From assembly GCF_024256385.1 (NCBI RefSeq), contig NZ_JAMLFW010000001.1, forward strand, positions 310,001-374,000: 64,000 nt of DNA, given 5' to 3'. The translations under genes were made by a program, and so were the position numbers. Numbering within the stretch: position 1 is the stretch's first letter; every line of letters begins with the position of its first letter. The notes beneath the pieces were generated by a model. The model was not told the origin of the DNA, searched no databases, and saw only the letters and a list, made by a program, of their open reading frames with translations. Below are positions 9,268-16,325 of this stretch, piece after piece. Source of the DNA: Anatilimnocola floriformis. GTDB taxonomy: Bacteria > Planctomycetota > Planctomycetia > Pirellulales > Pirellulaceae.

Positions 9268-10176
9268 CTAGCCCCGCCACCAAGCGCTCGCCAGCAACAG
9301 TAATTTTCTCAATTTGCTGACCACAGGCCGGCGGGACCAGACGTCATAGCGCTGCTGGCGAATGGCCCCCGCGATCGCCAAACCGCCGCCGATGAAGAGC
9401 CGCACGGGTAACCGCAGATCGCGGTGAACTTTTTTGAGCAGCGGTTCGCCAGCATGAAGCATTTGCTCGGCGCGCTCGACTTGGACCTTCAACAGCTGCC
9501 GAAAGGAATCAGGCGCCGGCTGCCGCGGCTTGAGCGCGGCGAATTGATAGCAGCGCTCGTCATCCCAGCCAAACGACTCTCGCTCGTCGCGAGGCAGATA
9601 GATCCGATGCTTCTCCAGATCTCGCCGCACATCCTGACAGAAATTGATGAGTTGAAGCCCCGTGCAGATCGAATCCGAGAACGCCTCGTTTTCTGCCGTC
9701 GCACTCGCTCCCAAGTGCAACACAATCCGCCCCACGGGATCAGCCGACTTGCGGCAGTAACCGCGCAGCTCTTCCCAATTGCCGTAGCGCTGCTGCTGCT
9801 GATCCTGCCGAAATGCGATCAGCAGATTGCGCAGCGGCTGCAACGGCAGTTGCTTCTGCCGGATCGTCTCTTGCAGCGCTACGAACACCGGATGCCGCGA
9901 CTCGGGTTCATCGAGTTGCGTTTCCCACCAATCGAGCAGGCACAGCGCGTGCGCCGGCGAGTCGATTTCATCGGCCAGATCATCGGCCCAACGGCAATAC
10001 GCGTACACATTGCACAAGTGCTGATGCAAGTGTCGCGGAAAGAGCCAGCTGACGACCGAAAAATTTTCGTAATGCGTCGTCGCCAGCCGTCGGCAATACG
10101 CTTCGGCATCGGCGAGCGACGGCCGCGACGCGTTGCCACTCGGCCCCCACTGCGCCAGTTTAGCGGCCAGATCCAT
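9268..10176 (-). CDS. hpnC: Squalene/phytoene synthase family protein, HpnC-type
   Basis: A 302-residue trans-isoprenyl diphosphate synthase. The segment HYENFSVVSWLFPRHL (35-50) followed by YAYCRWADDLADE (58-70) is characteristic of the HpnC branch (hydroxysqualene synthase). The first Asp-rich motif is DDLAD, and the second is QDVRRDLEKHRIYLPRDE in the middle of the protein. HpnC works with HpnD and HpnE to make squalene from farnesyl diphosphate for hopanoids. No hpnD or hpnE lies in this window. The ATG at 10176 overlaps the stop of the upstream VOC gene (TAATG), indicating translational coupling; an in-frame start further up at 10221 would overlap that gene by 46 bp. Confidence 0.82.
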   Translation of the reverse strand: MDLAAKLAQWGPSGNASRPSLADAEAYCRRLATTHYENFSVVSWLFPRHLHQHLCNVYAYCRWADDLADEIDSPAHALCLLDWWETQLDEPESRHPVFVALQETIRQKQLPLQPLRNLLIAFRQDQQQQRYGNWEELRGYCRKSADPVGRIVLHLGASATAENEAFSDSICTGLQLINFCQDVRRDLEKHRIYLPRDERESFGWDDERCYQFAALKPRQPAPDSFRQLLKVQVERAEQMLHAGEPLLKKVHRDLRLPVRLFIGGGLAIAGAIRQQRYDVWSRRPVVSKLRKLLLLASAWWRG

Positions 10177-10562
10177 TACTGATCCGTCTGCGAGTGAATC
10201 GCGATGCGATTCCCTTCGCAATCGAGAAAGACCGCGCGAAAACCATGCGGGCCGATCGACGTAACCGGCTCCAGCAACTTCCCGCCGTTCTTTTCTACTT
10301 CGGCCGCTGCCGCCCGAATCCTGCCAGTGGCGTTGAGATAAACGAGCACACCACCGGTCGAAGAAACCTGATTCTCATTCGGAACCAGGCAGCCGCCGTT
10401 GCCATCCTTGTGATCGAGTACGGCAAACGACATCCCGGGCAGTTCGACTTTGCTCACATCGTTCGCTAGCACGGCTTTATAAAAAGCAATCGAGCGGTCG
10501 AGGTCCTTCACGGGAATATCGACCCACACGATACGGTTGTTTTGGGAGTTGAAGTCACTCAT
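10176..10562 (-). CDS. VOC (glyoxalase/bleomycin-resistance fold) family protein
   Basis: A 128-residue single VOC protein. The N-terminal strand IVWVDIPVKDLDRSIAFYKAVL (about 10-31), the central LDHKDGNGGCLVP and the C-terminal GFRAVFLDCEGNRIAIHS show the paired beta-alpha-beta-beta-beta modules. Metal-ligand positions are only partly retained (Glu before GNRIAIHS), so a dioxygenase or a binding role cannot be chosen. It is sandwiched in an overlapping three-gene minus-strand cluster: it overlaps the upstream zinc-ribbon gene by 8 bp (ATGAGTGA) and hpnC by 1 bp. Confidence 0.82.
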   Translation of the reverse strand: MSDFNSQNNRIVWVDIPVKDLDRSIAFYKAVLANDVSKVELPGMSFAVLDHKDGNGGCLVPNENQVSSTGGVLVYLNATGRIRAAAAEVEKNGGKLLEPVTSIGPHGFRAVFLDCEGNRIAIHSQTDQ

Positions 10563-10938
10563 CGGTTATTCCTTGGGAGCGCCAGGAATGTCCGCAGTGG
10601 ACGCACATCTGGGCCCGCGGCGTTCTGGCGAGTCGTTGACACTGTGGACAAGTTACCAGAATGATGTCGTTGCCGTGCTCGCGAAGCAACCGGTCACGAA
10701 TAGTGCGTCGGCAAACAGACGCATCTTGCGACACAAGGTCCGTCACGGCTGGCGATTTCAAGTTTTCCGCGACTTTTTCGAGCATGTGTCTCGTATTCGG
10801 TGAATTCGTGTTGTCGGATTTCAACTCGAGATTCAACACTCGCAATGTCGTGCGTTCAGTTTCTGTGAGAAGGTGCGCGTAGTTGTCTAGAACGTATCGC
10901 GTCAACGCGTCGTCATCTGCGGGATGAACTTCCATCAT
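10555..10938 (-). CDS. Hypothetical protein with C-terminal zinc ribbon
   Basis: A 127-residue protein of unknown function and first gene of the cluster with the VOC and hpnC genes. The N-terminal 90 residues look helical and soluble. The C-terminus carries CPQC and CVHC pairs separated by about 15 residues, a compact zinc ribbon. The start is MMEVHP, either of two adjacent ATGs. The 8-bp overlap with the next gene implies co-translation. I do not recognise a named family; a regulator or RNA/DNA-binding role is possible but unproven. Confidence 0.7.
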   Translation of the reverse strand: MMEVHPADDDALTRYVLDNYAHLLTETERTTLRVLNLELKSDNTNSPNTRHMLEKVAENLKSPAVTDLVSQDASVCRRTIRDRLLREHGNDIILVTCPQCQRLARTPRAQMCVHCGHSWRSQGITDE

Positions 10939-10956
10939 AAACCTTCTCTACGAATC

Positions 10957-11877
10957 TCATTCCGCCTTGCTCGGTTGGACTACGTGAGTCTTCGTATCCG
11001 CCGGCATCCGCTTGCCAATAAACACCACCGCAATCACCGCCAGCGAAAACAATACGGTCACCGGCTCCAATCTCTCGCCGAGCACGGGCACACAAAACAG
11101 CAGCGCCAAGAACGGCTGCACCAACTGCACCTGGCTGACGCGCACCGTGCCGCCAAGCGCCAGCCCGCGATACCAGGCGAAGAAACCAATCCACATTGAG
11201 AAGAGCGTGACGTAAGTGAACCCAATCCACGCGCTGTAATGCACCTCAGCCTGCGGCCAAGAGGCGATCGTCACCGGCAATGTCAGCGGCAAGCTGATGA
11301 CGAGCACCCAGCAGATTACTTGCTCGGCGGAGATGAACCTCGCCACATTCGCGCCGCCAACGTAACCGATCGAGGCGCTCATCATGGCTAGAAACAGCAA
11401 GCCATCGGCGATCGTCAAGCCGCTGTGACTCATGAGCGCTGCATAGGCGATCACCAGCGCGCATCCAAGCACTGCACAAAACCAAAAGCTGAAGGCAGGC
11501 CGTTGGCGAAAATAAATCGCGCCGACAATCGCAGTTCCCAGTGGCAGCAAACCACTCACCACGGCAGCATGCATCGCATCGACCTGCCGCAGGGCCAAGC
11601 CGAGAAACAAAGGAAAGCCGACGACCGATCCCATGGCTGCCACCAGCAAACCGGGAACGTATTGCCGCTTGAGTCGCGGCGCGCCAGTGAGCCAGAGATA
11701 GATAATGCTCAGCAATCCCGAAAACGCTGCTCGTCCTGCCGTGACAAACAGCGGCGGCAACTGTGGCGCGCTGCCGGGACCGACTGCCAACCGCGTCATC
11801 GGCAGCGTCATCGCAAAAATGGCCACGCCGATTAGTCCCAACCACAAGCCGAGCGTTTCATCCGATTTTTTCGTCAT
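10957..11877 (-). CDS. EamA/DMT-superfamily transporter
   Basis: A 306-residue membrane protein with about ten hydrophobic segments in two similar halves: LGLWLGLIGVAIFAMTLPMTRLA begins the first and DGLLFLAMMSASIGYVGGANVARF the second. A PFLALLFCVPVLGERL segment near the C-terminus fits the EamA signature. ATG 11877 (MTKKSDETLG) is preferred over the in-frame GTG at 11892. The substrate is unknown; relatives export amino acids or other metabolites. It is divergent from the HAD gene across a 162-bp spacer and ends 18 bp before the zinc-ribbon gene. Confidence 0.85.
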   Translation of the reverse strand: MTKKSDETLGLWLGLIGVAIFAMTLPMTRLAVGPGSAPQLPPLFVTAGRAAFSGLLSIIYLWLTGAPRLKRQYVPGLLVAAMGSVVGFPLFLGLALRQVDAMHAAVVSGLLPLGTAIVGAIYFRQRPAFSFWFCAVLGCALVIAYAALMSHSGLTIADGLLFLAMMSASIGYVGGANVARFISAEQVICWVLVISLPLTLPVTIASWPQAEVHYSAWIGFTYVTLFSMWIGFFAWYRGLALGGTVRVSQVQLVQPFLALLFCVPVLGERLEPVTVLFSLAVIAVVFIGKRMPADTKTHVVQPSKAE

Positions 11878-12039
11878 AGAAGCAAATACCACCGAGAATA
11901 CGTAAACCTTACGAAGATTCTTCGCAGGTGAGGAGTACTCTACTCGCGCGCAGGTTCATCGGATAAGTTGACTAAGTCCGCTACAGGCGAAAACGGCGGG
12001 CAATTCTTCGGGATATCCCCTCATCTCGGCCGAAACAAA

Positions 12040-12852
12040 ATGTCCGGCAGTCTCAAAGTGCAGTTGGTCGTCTTCGACTGGTCGGGGACACTCGTCGATT
12101 ACGGCTGTCTCGCGCCGGCCCGCGCGTTTCTCGAAGCCTTTGCCAAGTCGCGACTGATGCTGACGATTCAGCAGGTTCGTTGGTCGATGGGTTTGCACAA
12201 CTACGAACACATCTTGTCGCTGCTGCAAATTCCGCAAGTCAGCGAACAATTTCAAATGGTGCACGGTCGGCCGTGGAACGATGCCGACGTGCTGAACATT
12301 TACGATGACCTCGGCCCGCTGCTGCTCGATGCCACGCGACAATACAGTCGACTCACGCCCGGTGCGCTCGAAGTCATCGCGCAGCTCCGCGAGCGCGGGC
12401 TGAAGATCGCGACCACGTCCGATTACGCCCGCAATGTCGCCGAGTGCGTCTACGACGCTGCGCGACTCGAAGGTTTCGAAGCCGATGCCAACGTCGCCGC
12501 CGACGACACGCCCAGCGCTCGCCCCGCGCCGTGGATGCTCTTTCGACTGATGACTGAACTCAACGTTTATCCGCCGGCGAGCGTCGTCAAAGTGGGCGAC
12601 ACGATGCCCGATATCGAAGAAGGAGTGAACGCCGGTTGCTGGAGCATCGGTTGCACGGCCACTGGCAGCGAGGTCGGCATCCCGCTTGCCGAATGGCAAA
12701 CGCTACCCGATGTCGATCGCGCCGCCCACCTCGATCGTGCCAGTCGCAAACTCAACGGCGCGGGCGCTCACTTCGCCATTCCCACCTTGGCCGAACTGCC
12801 GCGCATCATCGATCGCATCAATCAACGCTTAGAAACCGGTGAGAAGCCCTAG
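12040..12852 (+). CDS. Phosphonoacetaldehyde hydrolase-like HAD protein lacking the Schiff-base lysine
   Basis: A 270-residue HAD-superfamily protein. Motif I is VFDWSGTLVDYG (11-22), with Asp13 as nucleophile. TTSDYARNVAE supplies the motif II region, and DDTPSARPAPWMLFR plus VGDTMPDIEEG complete the phosphonatase (PhnX) signature. In true PhnX a cap-domain lysine in MGLLKIDH forms a Schiff base with phosphonoacetaldehyde. Here the equivalent segment is MGLHNYEH (50-57), with Asn54 in that position. Hydrolysis of a C-P bond is therefore doubtful, and the enzyme may be a phosphatase on another substrate. No phn genes are adjacent. ATG 12040 starts just before the first core strand; an upstream ATG at 11968 is possible. 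Confidence 0.75.
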   Translation: MSGSLKVQLVVFDWSGTLVDYGCLAPARAFLEAFAKSRLMLTIQQVRWSMGLHNYEHILSLLQIPQVSEQFQMVHGRPWNDADVLNIYDDLGPLLLDATRQYSRLTPGALEVIAQLRERGLKIATTSDYARNVAECVYDAARLEGFEADANVAADDTPSARPAPWMLFRLMTELNVYPPASVVKVGDTMPDIEEGVNAGCWSIGCTATGSEVGIPLAEWQTLPDVDRAAHLDRASRKLNGAGAHFAIPTLAELPRIIDRINQRLETGEKP

Positions 12853-12873
12853 CGCTGCGGTTGCGGAAAGTAC

Positions 12874-12902
12874 TTGATTTGCGAAGTGGACAAACGTACA
12901 AT
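12874..12902 (+). promoter_or_regulatory. Predicted sigma70-type promoter of intergenic element A
   Basis: TTGATT at 12874-12879, a 17-bp spacer and TACAAT at 12897-12902. The spacer contains AGTGGACAA, which also occurs in the spacer of the promoter at 56481-56508. It lies 21 bp after the stop of the HAD gene and reads into the element. Confidence 0.5.
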
Positions 12903-13215
12903 AGCCTGCGGCCAGTGCTGCGCAAGTGCGAGCGTCGCACACTTACTATCGGCTGGGCGATTGTGGAGACGATTGTTAGCAACGGTAGTGCGGACTGTTG
13001 TGCGAGGAATGCTGAAAACAACGGCTTGTGAGCTGCGCGTAAGTTGCAAGTGATGAGCGAGACAGTAGTTTGGGTCAGGGAGTAGTTTGTAAGATAAGAA
13101 AAACACTCTCTGCCAAAGTGTTGTGTAGAAAATGCGGTGTTTGTTCGTAAGTGATGACTACTAAAGACAATAGGCAGGTTCAGAAAACTCGCACAAGTGT
13201 TGTATATTCGCAGGC
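12903..13215 (+). ncRNA. Intergenic element A: candidate structured leader or small RNA
   Basis: About 310 bp with lower GC than its neighbours and dense GTTGTG, AAGTGTTG and ACAAC words; no plausible protein on either strand. CGTAAGTGATGACT near 13147-13160 and CGCACAAGTGTTGTATATTC at 13190-13209 recur in the same order in element C on the minus strand at 56.1-56.5 kb, the second with a single mismatch. A local hairpin AACACT...AGTGTT is possible just before the GTAAGTG block, and element C has a counterpart AACACT...GGTGTT. The element ends 29-35 bp before the ATG of the Rieske-flavoprotein gene, so it may be its 5' leader. The boundaries and an RNA nature are inference. Confidence 0.45.
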
Positions 13216-13243
13216 AAAAGTTCTTTAAGGGCGGAGTAACTTC

Positions 13244-14323
13244 ATGACGACACAACCGACCTGGCACCGCCTGGGAATCGCTGCAGAACTTCAAAAAACT
13301 CCGCTGCAACAAATTCGCATCGGTGAGCTCGTCATCGCGCTCTCGTTTCGCGACGGCCAATTCGGCGCGATCAGCGGCGTGTGTAACCACGTCGGCGGTC
13401 CGCTCGGTGAAGGAACGCTCAGCAAGGAGGACTATGTCGTCTGTCCGTGGCACAGCTGGCATTTTCATCGGCTGACCGGCCTCGCCCGGCCCGGCATTCC
13501 CTCGGCCGTTCCAGTTTACGAAACGAAGATCGAAAACGGCGATCTGTTTCTGAATCTCGCAGCCGTCACCGAGCGCAAACACGCGCCGCATCCGCATCAT
13601 CCGCTCACGCGCGAAGTCAAACGCGAGCCGGGGCCGCTGCGGATAGTTGGGATCTCGACCACGGCGATGAATCAGGCTTTTCCTCGCTATTCCACCTCGC
13701 AAGATCTGCTGCAAGTCGCGCTCGCAGGGGCCGCTGAATCCGGCGCAGAGTCGAAATACATCGATCTCAACGCTCTGAATTTCAAACACTGCGAGGGGTA
13801 CTATTCGAAAAGTGCCGGCGCTTGCACCTGGCCCTGCACCATTACGCAGATGGATGCCACCGATCAACTCGATCAGGTTTACGAAGCCATCGTTTTCTGG
13901 GCCGATGTGGTGTTGATCAGCACGTCGATTCGTTGGGGTGCGCCGAGCTCGCTCTATTTCAAAATGATCGAGCGAATGAACTGCATTCAAAATCAAATCA
14001 CGATTGCCGATCGCGTGCTGATTCAAAACAAGGTGGCCGGCTTTGTGATTACCGGCGGCCAGGACAATATCCAAGCCGTGGCCGGTCAGATGATGATGTT
14101 CTTCGGCGAGCTTGGTTTTCACCTGCCGCAGTTTCCGTTCATCGCTCATAGTCGTGGCTGGTCGGCAGAGGACATGGAGAATAACATCGCGTATGTGAAA
14201 ACCAACGACGATCTGCGGGCCGGCGCGGTAGCCCTCACCGAACGCTGCCTGCAACTTGCCGGCGGCCTGGTCGCATGCGAAGCGGCGGGCAGCATCGAAC
14301 GGGGCGGCCGCAAAGCTCATTAG
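13244..14323 (+). CDS. Rieske [2Fe-2S] - NADPH-dependent FMN reductase fusion protein
   Basis: A 359-residue cytoplasmic protein. The N-terminal 100 residues form a Rieske-type ferredoxin domain with C47-N-H49 and C67-P-W-H70 as the 2Fe-2S ligands. From about residue 130 a flavodoxin-fold FMN reductase domain starts (RIVGISTT) and continues through WADVVLISTSIRWGAPSS and KVAGFVITGGQDN. A short Cys-rich stretch (HCEGYY...ACTWPC) lies where iron-sulfur flavoproteins carry their cluster cysteines, but only three cysteines remain. The fusion would move electrons between flavin and Rieske centre in one chain; the substrate is unknown. GGAG lies 9 bp before the ATG. The secreted metalloprotease gene follows after 9 bp. 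Confidence 0.85.
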   Translation: MTTQPTWHRLGIAAELQKTPLQQIRIGELVIALSFRDGQFGAISGVCNHVGGPLGEGTLSKEDYVVCPWHSWHFHRLTGLARPGIPSAVPVYETKIENGDLFLNLAAVTERKHAPHPHHPLTREVKREPGPLRIVGISTTAMNQAFPRYSTSQDLLQVALAGAAESGAESKYIDLNALNFKHCEGYYSKSAGACTWPCTITQMDATDQLDQVYEAIVFWADVVLISTSIRWGAPSSLYFKMIERMNCIQNQITIADRVLIQNKVAGFVITGGQDNIQAVAGQMMMFFGELGFHLPQFPFIAHSRGWSAEDMENNIAYVKTNDDLRAGAVALTERCLQLAGGLVACEAAGSIERGGRKAH

Positions 14324-14332
14324 GCAACCATC

Positions 14333-15229
14333 ATGCGAAACCTGCTGACGATTTTTTTCTGCGTTCTTACATCGGCTGCGTTCGCCGCGTCGCCAGAAAT
14401 CACCGCGCCACCCGCCGAGCTGAAAGCGCCGGAGTTCTACAAAAAGTTCATTTCTGCCGACGGCTATCCGATTGTCGCTTCCGAAAAAGTAAACGACTAC
14501 GCCCTTCGCGAAGCGGCGTTTCTCATCAACAAGATGCTCGCCAATCGGCCTGACGTGCGGAAGGCGATGATCGACAGTGGTTCGCGGCTGTGCATCATCG
14601 GCGCTGCCGAATTCACCACCGATCTGCCGGAGTTCTCCAAGCTGCGCGCACCGCGCGAGTTCGCCGAAATCGGCAACAAGAATTTCTGGGACGCTCGCGC
14701 TCGCGGCACCGGTGGCAGTCAGACGGATCCTTACTGCTCCTGCGGCGAAGAAAATCTGCTCGGCTATCCCGGCGATCCTTATTCGACCGAGAACATCCTC
14801 ATTCACGAGTTCGCCCACAACATTCATTTGCGTGGCCTGGTGCGCGTCGATCCTTCCTTCGACAAGCGATTGATTGAATGTTACGACGCCGCGATGAAGG
14901 CCGGCCTGTGGAAGACTAAGTACGCCTCGGTGAATCATCACGAGTATTTTGCCGAGGGAGTGCAGTCGTGGTTCAGCAACAATCGTGAGAACGACCACGA
15001 TCACAACCACGTCAACACGCGGACCGAGCTCGAGGAATATGATCCGGGCCTCGCCAAGCTGTGCAAGGAAGTCTTCGGCGACACGGAACTTGTCTACACT
15101 AAGCCGACGACGCGGTTGTCCGATCACATGGAAGGCTACGATGCCAAGGATGCGCCGAAATTCGTCTGGCCCGAGCGGCTAAAAAAAGCCAAGGAAGAAA
15201 TTCATCGGCAGGCAACGAGTCGGAAGTAG
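14333..15229 (+). CDS. Secreted zinc metalloprotease-like protein (HEFAH)
   Basis: A 298-residue protein with a Sec signal peptide (MRNLLTIFFCVLTSAAFAA). The zincin motif HEFAH is at 158-162, and NHHEYFAEGVQSWF about 40 residues later may supply the third, glutamate, ligand as in gluzincins. A His/Asp-rich stretch NDHDHNHVN follows. A CSCGEENLLGYPGDPY segment precedes the zinc site. Similar proteins of unknown substrate occur widely in planctomycetes. It sits 9 bp after the Rieske-flavoprotein gene, so co-transcription is likely although the compartments differ. Protease activity is inferred from the motif only. Confidence 0.75.
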   Translation: MRNLLTIFFCVLTSAAFAASPEITAPPAELKAPEFYKKFISADGYPIVASEKVNDYALREAAFLINKMLANRPDVRKAMIDSGSRLCIIGAAEFTTDLPEFSKLRAPREFAEIGNKNFWDARARGTGGSQTDPYCSCGEENLLGYPGDPYSTENILIHEFAHNIHLRGLVRVDPSFDKRLIECYDAAMKAGLWKTKYASVNHHEYFAEGVQSWFSNNRENDHDHNHVNTRTELEEYDPGLAKLCKEVFGDTELVYTKPTTRLSDHMEGYDAKDAPKFVWPERLKKAKEEIHRQATSRK

Positions 15230-15237
15230 CGAGCCAT

Positions 15238-15279
15238 AAGCGCAACCGAAGGAGTCGCGATAATCCTTCGCTGGCGCTT
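15238..15279. repeat. Palindromic intergenic repeat with 16-bp arms
   Basis: AAGCGCAACCGAAGGA (15238-15253) and TCCTTCGCTGGCGCTT (15264-15279) form a hairpin with two mismatches and a 10-nt loop. It lies 8 bp after the metalloprotease stop and could end transcription or be a REP-like element; no T run follows. Confidence 0.65.
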
Positions 15280-15368
15280 CAGGCTTGTTCGCGGCTTCCG
15301 CGTGCCGGGAATCACCGCTAAACTGGCGACAACTGTTTCTCCCCCTCCGCTCGCGCAGTTTTTGGCTC

Positions 15369-16322
15369 GTGATTCGTTACCGCCCTTTTCAGAACTGGGA
15401 CCCACCCGCGCTGGCGGAAATCTGGCGGGCGCAGCCACCGTTGCGGGGCCGAATGTCGCCAATGACTCCCCTGCTGTGGGAGAACATCGTCCTGGCCAAG
15501 CCGTACTTCGATCGCGCGGGGCTGATCGTGGCCTGCGAAGGAGCCCGGCCGATCGGTTTCGTCCACGCCGGCTTTGGCACCACCGACGACAACAGTGCAC
15601 TTGACTTCACCAGCGGCACGATTTGCCAGCTCCTCACGCTGCCGCATCCGCAACAGCCGACGACCGCGCTCGAGTTGCTCTCGGCCGGCGAGGATTATCT
15701 TCGCAAACGCGGCGCGAAGACCATTCACGCCGGCTGTGCTTACCCGCTCAATCCGTTTTATCTCGGCCTGTATGGCAGCTGCGATGTGCCGGGCGTACTG
15801 GCCAGCGATCTTGCCGCTCGCGAACTTTTTTCGGCCGGAGGTTATGTCGAAGGACCGCAGCGATTGCTGCTGCATCGCACGATCAGCAATTTCAAACCGC
15901 CGATCACCGGGCAACTGCTGCAGGTGAAGCGAAAGTTTCAAGCGACGCACGTCGGCGAAGTCATGCCACAGAACTGGTGGGATAACTGCGTCTGGTCAAA
16001 TGCCGTCTGGCAGCGATTTCATCTCGCCGCGCGGGAATCGGTCGAGCCGGTGATCTCGGCGACGTTCTGGGAGATTCAGCCGTTGTCGCAAGGTTGGGGT
16101 GTGCGGACCGTCGGCCTCGTGAGCATTGACGATACGCCCGAAGCCCGCGAAGCCGGCCTGACGACATTTCTGCTGAGCGAATCGCTAAGGATGCTCGCCG
16201 AGGATCACGTCGCTCAGTTCGAAGTGCAATGCGCTCCTGACGACACTTCGCTGCTGGCCATCTTGAAGCAGCTTGGATTGGCCGAATACGACCGCGGCGC
16301 ACTTCTGGTGAAGCGGGCGTAG
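15369..16322 (+). CDS. GNAT-fold N-acetyltransferase-like protein
   Basis: A 317-residue protein from GTG 15369 (VIRYRPFQNWDPPALAEIW); the frame extends upstream to 15285 through the palindromic repeat, which makes that start unlikely. The N-terminal half has GNAT-like features: LIVACEGARPIGFVHAGFG and a following LLSAGEDYLRKRGAKTIHAG. The C-terminal half repeats the pattern (GVRTVGLVSIDDTPEAREAGLTTFL). It is thus probably a tandem GNAT protein, but the acetyl-CoA loop is weak. It runs 3 bp ahead of hrpB, suggesting co-transcription. Substrate unknown. Confidence 0.55.
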   Translation: MIRYRPFQNWDPPALAEIWRAQPPLRGRMSPMTPLLWENIVLAKPYFDRAGLIVACEGARPIGFVHAGFGTTDDNSALDFTSGTICQLLTLPHPQQPTTALELLSAGEDYLRKRGAKTIHAGCAYPLNPFYLGLYGSCDVPGVLASDLAARELFSAGGYVEGPQRLLLHRTISNFKPPITGQLLQVKRKFQATHVGEVMPQNWWDNCVWSNAVWQRFHLAARESVEPVISATFWEIQPLSQGWGVRTVGLVSIDDTPEAREAGLTTFLLSESLRMLAEDHVAQFEVQCAPDDTSLLAILKQLGLAEYDRGALLVKRA

Positions 16323-16325
16323 TTC

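Noticed and set aside
12818-15127. A 769-codon minus-strand frame across element A, the Rieske-flavoprotein and the metalloprotease
   Set aside because: It overlaps two clear genes on the other strand, and has no recognisable domain; it is an antisense shadow of GC-rich codon use.
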